From the NCBI GenBank assembly GCA_038501785.1, contig JBAMJR010000031.1, positions 4,657,501 to 4,721,500 on the forward strand: 64,000 nt of DNA, in the 5' to 3' direction. The notes under the pieces were generated by a model. That model was not told where the DNA came from and did no database searches. It worked only from the letters and a program-made list of their open reading frames with translations. Every line of letters starts with the position of its first letter. Positions within the stretch are counted from its first letter, which is position 1. Both the position numbers and the translations under genes were made by a program. This document shows, piece after piece, positions 26,402 to 39,130 of the stretch. This DNA comes from Myoxocephalus aenaeus (taxonomy: Eukaryota; Chordata; Actinopteri; Perciformes; Cottidae).

Positions 26402-27553
26402 CACCTTTCCTAAACATACACACTGTTATTGTTATCAGAGGTGCTTATTCATTAATTCTACTCTTCGCAACATTTTTAAGGTTTTAATTTGCTGTCTCCA
26501 CAACAATGAGGGTTTCTGCGTAAATACAATACTGCATGTCCATGGTGCAGTGTGACCATTTAATGGCTGTGAAAGCCCCTGGAATTACTCAAAATAGATG
26601 TCTTAATGGGGGTCATTCATTCAGCACATACATTTGCATTCATAAACACAGCACGCTGTTTTGATTTTGTCTATATCTATAATAATCACACAAAAATTAC
26701 ATTAACAATAACATCAGCAACAGCGGCGGCAGCAGAAGGATTTACAAAGGACCGTTTTAGTCAGTTTAGCTTGGTAACTGGGTCTCCTGCGAAGGTGAAA
26801 AACATCATTCGTCTTACACCAGCAGGCTGCATGGCACATCTAAAATGCATCTGTAAAACAGCACAATATTGTGAAAACTAATCAAACTGAACAGCTAGAT
26901 AAAAAAACATCTCCTTTGCCCCAAAGTGCAGTGAACATTTCTGACCTGTTCAAGAGAGACAGAGAGAGAGAGGAGGAGTCTTTGGCGGACAATACGGTCC
27001 AGTCATTTTCACATTGTATTTAAAGAGAAATGCAAGTACAGTTTTACAGACAAACACGTGTGCATTCTTGCAGCACAGTAACGAGTGATGTTTTTCTGCT
27101 CTGGACGGTGAACCCAGTTATAGCAGAGTTCACTGCAGTCTTCAGTTGAGATGGCATTGAGCAGAGTACAGGCCCTGGGCCAGTATTTTAAAACCTCTAA
27201 TCCAGATTAAAACCTCCACCTCCCATTTATTTCACTATTTCATTGTTGAGAGAGAAATATATATTTCCACCAAATGTCATCATCTTGGATGTAGCATACA
27301 CTGTCTTATCATAAAGGGTCTCTTCTGATGTGCCAATTGCCTCTAACAAGCATAGAGATTGATGTGATTTAAATGTGAATAGTGCAGTGTGTTGAACTTT
27401 GTGATTTTGCCTCTGCACCAAATCTTCCTTTCATGGAAGCAGAGAGGAGTGTGTTTGTGGTACTTCTTGTCTTCTTGTCCATTTTAACAAATGCATGCAA
27501 GGAAGTGGCTGAAATCGTTTGTAAAATAACAACAAATAATAATGGATATGAAT

Positions 27554-27857
27554 TGATACAAGCGGCCGAAATGAGCTTCCTCCGTAGGGTGGCCGGGCTC
27601 AGCCTTAGAGATAGGGTAAGGAGCTCGGACATCAGGAGGGAGCTTGGAGTCGAGTCGCTGCTCCTTCGTGTCGAAAGGAGTCAGCTGAGGTGGTTCGGGC
27701 ATCTAGTCAGGATGCCTCCTGGACGCCTCCCATTAGAGGTTTTCCAGGCACGTCCAACTGGTAGGAGACCCCGGGGAAGACCGAGGACACGCTGGAGGGA
27801 TTATATCTCCCGGCTGGCCTTGGAACGCCTCGGGGTCCCCCAGGATGAGCTGGAAAG
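27554..27857 (+). mobile_element. Rex3/RTE-like LINE, C-terminal reverse transcriptase fragment
   Basis: An open plus-strand segment encodes FLRRVAGLSLRDRVRSSDIR, then LRWFGHLVRMPPGRLPLE, then RGRPRTRWRDY. The order WFGHLVRM, then RGRP with RWRDY is the C-terminal part of the RTE-clade ORF, and this wording is very common in teleost genomes (Rex3 type). The match stops abruptly after GAGCTGGAAAG; the usual 3' end with GATG repeats is missing. The fragment is about 300 bp, so it is a 5'- and 3'-truncated copy. It lies in the last gfra2 intron, antisense to the gene. The clade assignment is from memory of the protein motif. Confidence 0.75.
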
Positions 27858-28130
27858 TATTTTTTTCTGGAGAGTATTTTTTTTTGCCGGCTGTCGGCAG
27901 GTTGCAGCTAACGATGCTAACAGGGATAACAGTGCTAACTATGGCAAAAGTGCTGGCAGAGCCAACAGTGCTACCTGAGAGTGAACTGGAGGGTGGGGGA
28001 TAAACTTCCACAATGACGCTGTCAGTCGGGATAGCGTTATCAGCTATAACCACCGTATCAGTACAGTGCAGAGGGGCGGCCACAAGCTAACCAGTGGGGC
28101 AGGCTCTAATGCATGAACATGCACTAAAAG
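27858..28130. repeat. Possible unclassified repeat next to the Rex3-like fragment
   Basis: Directly after the LINE fragment comes a T-rich join and then a phrase-like run of GCTAAC/GTGCTAAC variants. It looks like a fish interspersed repeat but I cannot name the family. Confidence 0.25.
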
Positions 28131-28336
28131 CATGCGTGAGACCCTGCTATGTCAATAAAATAAGGAGAATCTCAGATTACAACGCACAGAAAGAGAGTGT
28201 AATCATTCTCTGACTTTACTATACCTTGACATAGAAAATAGTTGTTTGCTGCTATAACAATGTTCTGAATGTCAAAAAAAGCACCTCTGACATTTGTAAT
28301 ATCCCAGAAATTAAACAATTAATGCAGACCAATTAC

Positions 28337-28479
28337 CTTTAGGATGGTGACAAAGGGTGGTTCTGAGGTGCCTGTCGACCAATCCGACCCGATTTTCGTA
28401 GTTACTGAGGGACCAGGGACAGACACATTTTTGTTCTGCATGTTGTCCATCCCGTAACCGAAGGCCTGAATAGCATTTC
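28337..28479 (-). CDS. gfra2: gfra2 exon: end of domain 3 and stalk
   Basis: A 143-bp exon following the acceptor ctctgtccctgcag and ending AAAG before gtaatt. It enters in phase 1 and leaves in phase 0. It opens with RNAIQAFGYG, the near-invariant GFRA1/2/4 motif RNAIQAFGNG with Asn changed to Tyr. It continues as a Ser/Thr/Pro-rich, cysteine-free stretch (KNVSVPGPSVTT and onward), which is the poorly conserved stalk that carries the receptor above the membrane anchor. NVS is a sequon. Mammalian GFRA2 has a cysteine near the end of the equivalent exon; here the exon ends FVTILK with none. Confidence 0.88.
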
Positions 28480-31400
28480 CTGCAGGGACAGAGATATGAA
28501 GTTATTGGTTTTGCACTGCCATCCCAGCAAGAAGCTAGCTAGCAGACAGCTGTAAGTCAACCTCTTGGTCCCCTGCCCAATCTTTGGCAAACGAGTTGGC
28601 CGTGTGATTGAGGAAGGATCGAGTAAAAAGAGTAAGGAGAGCCACTCTGTTTGCTTCGTCAGTAAGCTTAAGAGCTGAACTAATCAAAAACAGAGATATG
28701 TCTGTCACTGGGGATGCCACTCAGGATTGTAATGTCTCACAATATACCAATATTGTTTAATGTTTAATATCTTAAGTTGTGCCTTTTTTGAATGCCTAAC
28801 TTGTTTATATATTATCAATAAAGTAATTATCCTTCTATGAGCAAATCCTGCGGAAACACAATGGACATGTTTATCAAACACAACAACATTACTTCTTGGG
28901 CTAATTACAAAAACATTGTGACCTCAAAGTGGCAAAATGTCCGCACTTGAGATGATGTAGCTCAATTTGTTTGCCGACAGTTGTACACTCAGAAATGGAA
29001 TCTTCTAAAAGTAGCAAATCAATCAACTCTAACAGAGGACAGCAACCTGTATACATATTATTGTTTTTGTATTTCCCTGCACTGTATGTATGCGTGTCAT
29101 TTTGTGTCTAAGTGCATGTGTTAGTCTCTGCAAAACTGTGATAAATCCCTGTTCAGTCAGCTTTTCAGCTAGATATGGTAAAATATGGGCTGAGTACCTT
29201 TTCACTGCTCATCCGTTTAAAACACAAGGCTTGTTTCCCTTTGTTCAGCCAGAGAGAAGGCAAGGCATGTAATTGCTTGGCAACCACCTCCATTATAAGG
29301 TCAGCATGCAGAGATGATTCTGAATAGATTCATGTGACTGATCAAATTCAAAACATTCCCAAACTAAGGAGAACAAACAGGATAGAACACACATGCATAA
29401 TCTGATGGACACAAACACGGTCCTTAGTACTCCTGAAGCATGGCCACAGAGATTTGTCTGTCACATCCTCTGTCCACCTACACGGTGTTGCACACCAGCA
29501 CACCTACTGTACAGCAACACACACATACACCTGCACACCTAATGCATACATAAGCCCCCTTCATGTTTCTCATTCTGTTCGACACAGGCGATTTGGGCTG
29601 CTGCTAGAAAATAAAAGCAGAGAGGAACAGAGCTCACCAGTGAAGCCTAGCAACTTAAAATGCTAGCGGTGAAGAGATGGTGAAGTACTGCTGAGACATG
29701 CGATGTTACGCATCTGTTTGTCAGGGTCGTCTATCGCTAGCTATCGCCCTACAGATGCTGTACGATGGGGGAAAAAAGTCATAAATCAAACTAGTTGGCT
29801 GGAGGGCCTCCACACAGGATGTTTTACTGCACCCAAACGTTTCACTGAGTGATTAAGCTCATTGCCAATAGCAATTCAATTTTTTAATGACTCTGAATAA
29901 GTTTTCCTTTAACCCCTGGGCATAGCATGCATTGCCCTACCTGCAGGGACAGATGGAGTAAGAGAAAGGGAGGAAAGTACAAGAAGAGCAGAAACAGAGG
30001 GAGGTCCAGACTATGTTTGAACTAATATCCTTTCACTGGAATGTTTTATGTTGTCCGCCACACATTTGACAAATGTTGAAACCATTCTTCTATTTGACTA
30101 TTCCCTTGCTTGATCTTGTAAGGAGAGAGTGTGAAAGAAAGAGCAGATAACACATGATTTGTCTAACACTTGGTTTAAATTGCAATGTGCTTTGTTTTGT
30201 TTATCAATGTAAAAAAAAGAAGGATTTAATCTGCAGAAACAATGAAAGTTGATATATAAGTGCAAGTGCAGAAATATTTTACATACACACAAACACACAC
30301 ACATACACATGCACACACGTACACACACTCACACATACATTTATATGTTTATACGTATGTTTGTGTATATTCTCCTCCATGGTGTGTCGAAGTTTATCGC
30401 CTGTTTCCCTTGACTGCAGAGGAGATGCTGCATTTTGTGTTATTTTTCAAGACGCCTCCTCAGCTCCCAGCCTCATCCCTCATCCTGCACACTCAGCTAA
30501 AACGGTACCCCAGCAATCTATTGAAATGGTCTGAAAGCATTATCCACACAATGGAACATGTTAAAGGCAATGGTGTCTTGTCGCGCTGTTGACACAGCTC
30601 GCTCTGCCAAAGCAAGGAAGGAGCATCCTGTATTTTTTTCATCACAGTTAAAAAAGCATAAAGATGTTTGAGGTAACCACTATCTCATGCTGCAACCCTG
30701 TGTGTTATGCATTAGATGTGCAGATATGTATTTTAGCTCCTGTAATTATTTAATTTGTGCTAGATCTGTTCCTTTTCATGACATTTTTCTCCTGCAAGGG
30801 ATAAGCCCTTTAACTCTCTCAGATTGAATATGAAAATTACATGCCTAATGGTTTCTTTTGTATTAAAGTCTGGGCAGATCTCGCCCAAAGGCGGGATGAG
30901 AAGTGATAAGAAATGACTAGTTTCTGAGAAACTAAGAACATTTAATTCCAACTTAATCAGTGTGCAAAGGAGTGTCAGTGGATGAGTTATATCAAACTAT
31001 GTTGCAGACAAATTATCATGAGTACTTCAAGAAGTTCCATGCATCCATATATATTTTCAAGTTTTATTTCCTATTTTGTCATAACTTAATATCATAAATC
31101 ATTTAATATTTTCTGATTAATTTAAATAAAATGAATTGATTAAAATGTAAATCAACGTAATTGTCTTTTGACATTTATACCTGGATATACAGCATATAGG
31201 GTATCCAGCCCCACCTCTCATTAATTCCAGATTCAGTCTTCCCACCACCATCGTTTCCTTAACAACATCACATCCAGAGTTATATCACTGAAGAGCTCTA
31301 CGACATTGAAAAACAGAATCTGCTACGAGACCATTAAAGTTGCATTAGATTGAAGTTCATGGCTCACTTTACTCTCACATGGCGGCAAGAGTAACTACCG

Positions 31401-31507
31401 CATCACACGCTTGTGCTCTAATCAATATTATATGACTGCTGGACCCCTATCAGCTACAAACCCCATTTCAGATGCATGCAGAGTATCAGTATATTGGGAT
31501 GGCTCAC

Positions 31508-31648
31508 TTAGGCATGTGTTATTGGTGAAGTACCGCAGGAAGTTCATACATTCCTCTTCTTGGTTTCCACTGCCCCTGCAGGTGCACCACGGGGAGATGG
31601 TCCAGTTGGAGAAGCTGCTGTCGACATAGTTGGGAGTCATGTCTGTTC
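31508..31648 (-). CDS. gfra2: gfra2 exon: domain 3, second part
   Basis: A 141-bp exon after the acceptor ...ggatatcctaacag and before the donor gtgagc, phase 1 to phase 1. The peptide runs DMTPNYVDSS, then NWTISPWC, then CRGSGNQEEEC and FTNNTCL. CRGSGN with a following EEEC is the strongest GFRA2-type signature in the gene (human GFRA2 has CRGSGNMEEEC; GFRA1 and GFRA4 differ). Two N-glycosylation sequons, NWT and NNT, are present. The intron to the preceding exon is only about 1 kb, the shortest in the gene as seen here. Confidence 0.93.
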
Positions 31649-32393
31649 CTGTTAGGATATCCACACAAACACAGACACAAATTACACAAATTGGGACAAA
31701 CAGTTATAGGTCACTAATGGACTATAATGGACTACATTCATTGCAAATAGTATATAAAATGGACAACAAGATGTTAGTCATAGGAATGGATTTGCACAAT
31801 TTAGGTTATGGGAAGGTGAAGCATTCTGTAATGCTTTGTTTTTTATGTAAAGAGGCCATTATGTTATGAATATTTTGCAAAGTAGGTGCTTTAGGAAGTG
31901 TGTGAAGCGGTTTGAATATAGCACTGCTGTACCAAAACATTTTACTTTTCAAATATCTTTCTGTGTCTATGCTTTCAGCTGGAGTCAGGGGTGTTGGAGG
32001 CACTTTGTGTAGCATTTTCCAGAGAACTCCAAGAAGTGCCATGGCATATTATCACTTCATACTGTGCCAGTTATGACACATGGTGGGGAGGCAGTGACTG
32101 ATACTGAAATATGGACACTGGGGGGAAAAAATATTTCATGTAAATGTGCATTTAGAACTCTTCATGAACGTGGTGACGCATCCAAGGTGCTGTTTTCAAA
32201 CGTTGTCTGGGGTTGAAAAATGTGCATGTGCCCGTCCAGGCACATTGTTTGAGCAACATTTACTATGTGCAAACAGATGGTCATCAAGTGTTTTAATTAA
32301 GTAAACACTCTCTCTGTGCCTCTACTGCCTAATTACTTTTAGTAGTGACCTGATGTCCAGTGTGTTGGGGGAGATATCAGGCCAGGGGGATGC

Positions 32394-32416
32394 GGGGGGG
32401 GGGGGGGGGGGGGGGG
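32394..32416. repeat. Poly-G run of 23 bases
   Basis: Uninterrupted G homopolymer. The gfra2 intron RNA has poly-C here. Confidence 0.95.
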
Positions 32417-32419
32417 TTA

Positions 32420-32453
32420 TAATGGTTATAAGAGTAACTATAACCATTACTCT
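32420..32453. repeat. Compound palindrome beside the poly-G run
   Basis: TAATGGTTATA (32420-32430) pairs with 32439-32449, and AGAGTAA (32431-32437) pairs with TTACTCT (32447-32453), so two overlapping hairpins are possible. It begins 4 bp after a 23-base G run. Confidence 0.8.
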
Positions 32454-32617
32454 TTATCTCACCAAGTATATTAAATTATTGTGGCATTTGGAGGTGAATG
32501 TGCATTTACCGGTATGTAAGTCTCCCACCATTTCAACCTCTGTCCATTTACTCTCTCAAACACACAAACAAACTCTCACTCCATCACAGTGTCATCCACA
32601 GCCCCGGCTATACTGAC

Positions 32618-32730
32618 CAATGAGTCTTGCGTAGGAGGCCAAGCAGGCTTGGTGATTGTCTTGGTTGGGGCACGTGCTCACTGTGTGCGGAGTCACCCAG
32701 CAGTTCACCATGTAATCAGCCAGCCTAGAC
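32618..32730 (-). CDS. gfra2: gfra2 exon: domain 3, first part
   Basis: A 113-bp exon between the acceptor ...tttgttgtgcag and the donor G followed by gtcagt. It enters in phase 2, completing the arginine codon split from the exon at 42620, and leaves in phase 1. The peptide begins SRLADYMVNC and ends with CLASYARLIG. Human GFRA2 as I recall it has SRLADFHANC and CLGSYAGMIG at these places, and the spacing of the cysteines is kept. It forms part of the third cysteine-rich domain. Introns on both sides are real: the flanking frames contain only low-complexity or stop-containing sequence. Confidence 0.92.
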
Positions 32731-33818
32731 CTGCACAACAAACATGAAGCACAGCACAGAGAAAAAAAGAGAAGCAGGCACTCAGTCACGAGCATATGAC
32801 AGATGAACACACACACACAAATTCAAAGTACAGGGCTTAATCTTTTGGCACCATTTTTACTCTGGAGCATCTGCCAATTGAGACCAGCATCACACTGGGA
32901 AAGTATATGAAACATCTGTTTGTGGGCTGCAACAACAGGTGTCCTGAATAGCAAACCAGGTCTCACTCACGCCTCAGTACCAACAAGCTATTTACTATCT
33001 TCACGAAATGCAACATAAACCCTGTGGTAGTTCATTTGTTTATGGATGAGAAAGATAGCATGTGCCTTATTTGTCCGGTACTTCCATGCTTATCCTAGAC
33101 ATCTCGACTATCTTCCCAACTCACTTTCCCAACAAACCGAGGGAACAGATAAAAATAGTATGTTTTGTTTCGGTGTGTGTTTGTGATAAGAGCTTTAAGT
33201 CTGTGGAGGGCCCCAGGGTGGCATTGCTAATCCACTTAAGTAGGTTTATTGGGAGTAGCGTGTGCAAAGTTGCTCTGTCTGTACTGCTCACATCACAGCT
33301 GCCCACTAAGTGAATCACAATCCATTGCACATTTCTCTCTCTCCGTCTTTCTCTCTGTATCTCTCTCTGCCATGACACATTCTTTCTGACCTAGTCTGAC
33401 CACTTTTTGCAACCTTAAGTTCAAAGGTGCTGTAACGTTCCTCGGGCTGTCTTGTCCCTATTGAACACAAACAAACATGCACAGATACACACTCGCATGC
33501 AAAAACACAGAAACAGGTTTACTATGGGCTGGTTACCGAAAACATGTTCTGGCTGGTGTGTAATTGGTTGCTAATGTTTGGGCAACTTGTAAACAACAGT
33601 TGATTTGACTTATTTATGATAGCTGCTCTGATAGTCTCCTCTTCTTTTCTCAGTCTGTTACTCTGTATTGCCGTGTGTTGCCATCCAGATGCCATCCAGA
33701 GTGCCTTAATATGTCTTCAAGTGTCTTAATCTCCAGCCAGTGCAAGGAACTAATTGTTTCTCACAATTATAGGAATTGGTCAAGGTTTTGAGAGATAAAC
33801 TTATTAGCCTTCTTGCGG

Positions 33819-33920
33819 TGATACCACTCTCACATCTGTACCATAGCTGAATGCGGGAGATGGATAGCTTAGCTTTGCATAAAGACTAGACACATTGGGA
33901 AACAGCTAGCCTGGTTTGGA
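33819..33920 (-). repeat. Interspersed repeat family A, copy 4
   Basis: Minus-strand copy inside a gfra2 intron. The plus strand reads ATACCACTCTCACATCTGTA, TAGCTTTGCATAAAGACTAG and GGGAAACAGCTAGCCTGG, the reverse complement of copy 2 in reverse order. Confidence 0.65.
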
Positions 33921-35483
33921 TATGATGTTTTAATAAGTGAGTTTTAAAGGTCATAGTATTCATTATTTTTTATTTATCTTTCAGATTATTTTGGCCAAAG
34001 TCAAGTGCATAGTTTCTTTTAAAAAATAACATCTTTCTTCAAAGAAAGTTAAGTTTAAGCAACCAAACCACTTAGCTAGGTTTAGAAAAAGGTTTCTCTT
34101 TGAAGCAAGAGCTTTTTTTCATTGCATTTTCAGTGTTTTTCTGACAAACTATCAATCTCTAAGCTGAGTCAGACATGTTTTAGACGGGCCTCTCATTCTT
34201 CTGAAAGAGCAGGTATACTTGTATGCTTTTAAGATATGCAACTGTCCATAGCAGACACATCTCTTGTGCCCTCGTCGCATTTTGTTCTTTCTTTTGCTGT
34301 GCAAGGTGATTTCTTGGTGATGATCTCTTTCAGGTATTTTCCCAATGTCTCAAAATGGCTGTTATAATAATCACCTCATGGCAAAATGCTACAAACAAAA
34401 CACCTTTAGATACATATTTTCTATACAACCTGTGTGAATAATGTATTTGCATGTATTTTCACAATCTGTGAGATACTTTGACAGATGCATCTACAGCATT
34501 GTATTCATGCACTGAGCAAGAGCTTCATCTTAAATAACCACAACAAAGTGCTGATGGTGCACACCCTGCATATAACAGTAAATTAAACAGGTGGAATATT
34601 AATGTCAAAGAAATGTACATACTGCCTTGACTGAAATATGCATTGTGGCTGTATCACATATTTTACCTTATACAGTGGCGCCACTTGATCACTCATTTAT
34701 CATTTTGTGATTTTTCACAAGGTCCTAAAATAATTGGATTCGATCAGATGTGTAGTAATGGTATTGATCATTAACCTGTGTGTTACTTGCAAACATTTAA
34801 TCTATCCTTTGGGACATTGCCATTCAGGAAATTCAGAGAGGAGGGTACAGTTGGTCATTATACAGTCTATCAAAGAGAGTTCTTCTGTCGTTGCAGCAAG
34901 TTAAGGACCAATGTGCTTACACTTATGCTGCATCTCAACTCTGCGAATAAAGAGAGTGGAGACAAGCAGATTTGGCTGAGGGGGAATAGGGGTGATAAGG
35001 TTACAATCTCTGTCTGTCTGTCTGTGTCTCTTGCTCTCCGTCTTTCATTACAGCACTACATATGCAGCCAGTGTGGTGTGATGGGCTTGGGCCTCCAGCA
35101 GCGAACTCAGACTCACTTCATTACTTCAATTCCATCTCCATCCGCCCTCCTATCAAATCAGCCGGAGAGTCTCTCGAAGTGACATGCTGCAAACATCACA
35201 TCTAAAGCCACGCTCCAGAAAACGGGCCGTGCATGGTTGCTCTTTCATGGCTGCAAAGACTGACACAGCATGCACACACACGCAAACACATACGCACCCG
35301 AATAGTGATACACAGTACATAATGTTAAATCACAGAAAAGAAAGAACACGTACACACAGATACAAAGCTATCCCTCTCCACACCTGTCGTCCTCAAAGCC
35401 CTCTCTCATCTATTCCTGCTCTGAGTGAAAGAAGGCACTTGTACCCACAATCATGCCACAGATGATAAAACGACACAACAGAC

Positions 35484-35506
35484 AGAGAGAGAGAGAGAGA
35501 GAGAGA
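35484..35506. repeat. (GA)n short tract
   Basis: About eleven GA units. Confidence 0.9.
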
Positions 35507-38500
35507 ACAACTTGTGCCTCCACAAAATAACCTTTAGAACCAGATTTTCCATTTTTTTTATTTCTTATGGGCTAATTTATGGGATTTTTTGGGGAGGAAA
35601 GGCAAAGACTACAGAAGATTAAGGAGACTGAACAAGCACTGTGTTTCTTTTTAGATGCCGAGCTCTTTCAGACAATGATGGCTTAAAAACAGTAATTTAA
35701 AGTTTAGAGAGGTGTCCTGAGTGTTCAGACAATGGTGTTCCAACACCGGGATTCAGCAAATTTCATGGCTTCCACTGGCTTTCCATTATACCTTGGCAAA
35801 GCACCACTCACTGCTGAAATTACAGGCTGTCTAGCTCAACAGAGTTTTATGGTCATTTCAGCCACTCAGCCCCCAGGGAAGTGGCAGGGGAGCCCCCACA
35901 GAGGTAGACTTCTTTCAACCAACCTGACACTTTAAACACAGTGATTCGGCTGAGCGTTGAGTGCCTGTCCATCGAGCTTGGCAGTAATAGAAAACTAATG
36001 GCTTTTTATATATATTCTTATTCCTATCATTTGATGTCTGTGACAAACAATGTGACTAAAATCAGATGAGTGTCATTCTTGGAAACCATTTCCTCATGAA
36101 GGAGGAGGGGTGGGAGGAAAACAGTTATCAGACTCCAAAGACTCTAATAGCTTCCTTTCTTCATTAAAAACAACAGTCTTTTGAGAGCCCTATCTGGTTT
36201 AGAGACTTCCTCTCTGGGCTCTGTCTACAAATATGAGTTCTTCTACGGATGATAATTTCTGTTAAATGGTACTCCTCTTCACTCTTATCACTTCCCCCAG
36301 TCTTCAGCCCAGAGAGGCTTTACAAACCATATCTCTCGCTCGTCTACAGAAAGCATAACAACAACCATGACACAATAGCTGCCAACGTAATTGCAGTTAC
36401 ATGAAGCAAATGAGAAAAAACAAAAGATGTTTCTCTATGCTATGCTCTCCCCCTCCCCTGTCTTCTCCTCTGTTGTGTTCCTCCGACCTTATCTCTCCTC
36501 TCCTCTCCTCTCTCATTAATGTCCTGTTTGTCACTGCCGTATTGTATAAACTGATTTGACATTGCAGACTTAAGTGTTCATGTGCAAACTCCCGACGAGT
36601 GATATTTGACCCTGGTTCAATCAATAACCTTGTGTGTCCTTTTGTCACTTGACGTTAAATAACAAAGCAAACACTAAATCTGAGATCTGACTTTTACTCT
36701 CTTTTGACACTCAGAATGTTCTGCATTGTGCAGCACGGTTTATTACATCATGACAATTCACATCAAAAGCCAAACAATACAGCACTGACCTTGTGCATAG
36801 AGTGCTACGAATATATTTTGATTAAAAAGACATAACGTATGGCAGTAATATTTTTTTTTCCACTAAAAGGCCCTTTTGCGATTCGTACCGCAGCATTCTG
36901 CTCCTGCTTTCACACTTTCTGCTGGTGGTCTCTTTGTTGCTCTGGTCAGAGTTGATTGTCCATTTTACCCACAGCTATTTTCTCTTTAATATGCCTAGAC
37001 AGAGGCCTGCCTTTTTTTGGCAGCACTGTACTCATTGGGATTCCCAGTCAATACTCTAAAAGGGCAATGTGGACAGATGGCATTCAGTCAAAACACAAGG
37101 CAGTTTAGCTTAGCTGTCACATGACACAACCTTTCGCCCCCTTACTCAGCAGAGAATTGAAACCAACAACTGCCTGGTGACACAACCTCCCCTGCATTCT
37201 AAAGCAGGACATCAAATGTAGAAGAACACAAGCAACGATCTGACATTTTTTATTGAATTAACCGAGTAATTTGTTTTATTTTGAAACATTTACTTATGCA
37301 TGATTGCAGTGTTCCTTGTTTGGTGACCCAAACATTGGCTTGCAAGTTATTTTACTTCCTAATTCGGTCTTCGCCACCCCTGCAGATGTCTTACAACCCC
37401 CTACTGAATGTTATGTCATTGGGATGAATGTTAAATCAAGCGGGCCACACACAAAATCCAATACTGCCTGTTTGGTAAGGGGCGAGTAGATTATTCAAGG
37501 TTATCTGAACTCCCTAAATGCTCTCCGAATGAGGCAAACAGTCGTGCCCCAGACAAAGTGTACATGTTAATCACATGGAGGAACTGTCAGCGAAAATGAC
37601 AGAGTTAGCAGTAATCTGTAGTTACAAGCAGTAATTAAATAGTTGTTAGCCACATATCAAACACTTGTGCGGGAAAGGTTATTGAGGCTGCAGCCATCAA
37701 TGAGACTCATTAAATACAAAAAGGAGTTCAGAGTCAGAATGATGAAGAGTGAAAGAGCACGCCCTATTGACACAGTCGAAACACACATTGACCATTCTGT
37801 ATAAGGTAGGAGTCCTATTGATAATGTTTGCATTAATAATAGATACAATACCGCTGGCGGAAGAGATTGTGAAGTAAAGCATGAAGCCTATTAATGGCTG
37901 CAGTTTTCCGCTATACCATATTCCCTTTGAGTTTACTGTTAGGAAAGTAAATGGGCATATACTAATCCATGTAGTGGAATTAAATGCACAACTCATTCTT
38001 TCCAGCTATCATGTGTAGCCAGCAAGCTAAGCACGTCTCCACTGATCTTAAAGCCTGATTAAAGCCGCACACTGCAGCAAACTGTACTATGTATGAGGAA
38101 AAGGTCACTAGTTGACACATGCTTTGCTTGCAAAACCAGAAGAGACACTTCACTTTTGATCACTTGTATTGTAACCAATTTGGGCACAGACATTTAAAGA
38201 GAGGAGGTAAGTGCTTTTTTACTTTTGTCATATAGTGGTGCAGAAAGAGTCATAAAGCTTTATGTGTCTTAAAAAAGACAGTGTAGTTCATTTATAGCCT
38301 TTGTTATCTTTAGATTTTTACTTACTTGCTATAGAACACTATAGCAGCTAACATCTATTTGCTATCTAGAAATGGAATTTAATCCTCAGGTTAACACTAT
38401 TAGCACCTTTAGCTGCTCAGCCGTGGCCATGTTGAGGGACGTTTGTAGTCAACTTATCAATAATCAATATTCTCTGAATTTCAAATTGGGCACTTTGGGT

Positions 38501-38747
38501 ATCAGGCTGTCTGTTGTTGAGTCTATAGCTTTGGGGGTATTTGGATTGAGTGTGTATTTACATATGCAGTTATGATTATGCACTGATTTGTTGATTAATT
38601 TCCTGGAAAATCTGTTTCTACACAGCCAAGTCTTGGTTACTCATTAAAGTTACAGTTCATCATAGAGAACTGGCCGTATGTGTGAACGCAAGGTTAGAGT
38701 GAGTAGCTTGGGAGTACGTTACGGGTCCTCACAATACAAGAGCACAA

Positions 38748-38859
<112 letters not shown>

Positions 38860-39038
38860 ATGTGAGAAAAAGAAAGTGAGAGAAACTGATGATAAAAGTG
38901 CAACATGATTTCTTTCAGCTTCGTCTCAGAAGCTACAGAGTAATGCCATCTGGGCCAGTCAGTCTCCCCACACTGTTGCCCCTCGGTGGAGGTTTGAGTT
39001 GTCAGATACAAAAGAACAGAGCAGACTGTTGATTTAGG

Positions 39039-39041
<3 letters not shown>

Positions 39042-39129
<88 letters not shown>
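39042..39129. repeat. (TG)n microsatellite
   Basis: 88-bp TG tract only 190 bp after the previous one, in the same orientation. Confidence 0.98.

Positions 39130-39130
<1 letters not shown>

Larger units (their letters stand above)
28480..32617 (-). other. gfra2 intron sequence around the domain 3 exons
   Basis: Two introns, 28480-31507 and 31649-32617, separated by the exon at 31508-31648. Apart from short CA-rich runs and the poly-G/palindrome cluster at 32394-32453, I see no other feature. Confidence 0.6.

Noticed and set aside
27227..27393. Candidate for the missing gfra2 stalk exon
   Set aside because: After an acceptor-like ...ttggtgcag, the phase 0 frame has KSHQSLCLLEAIGT, loosely like the Lys...Cys segment of GFRA2, but the similarity is weak and there is no good phase 0 donor.
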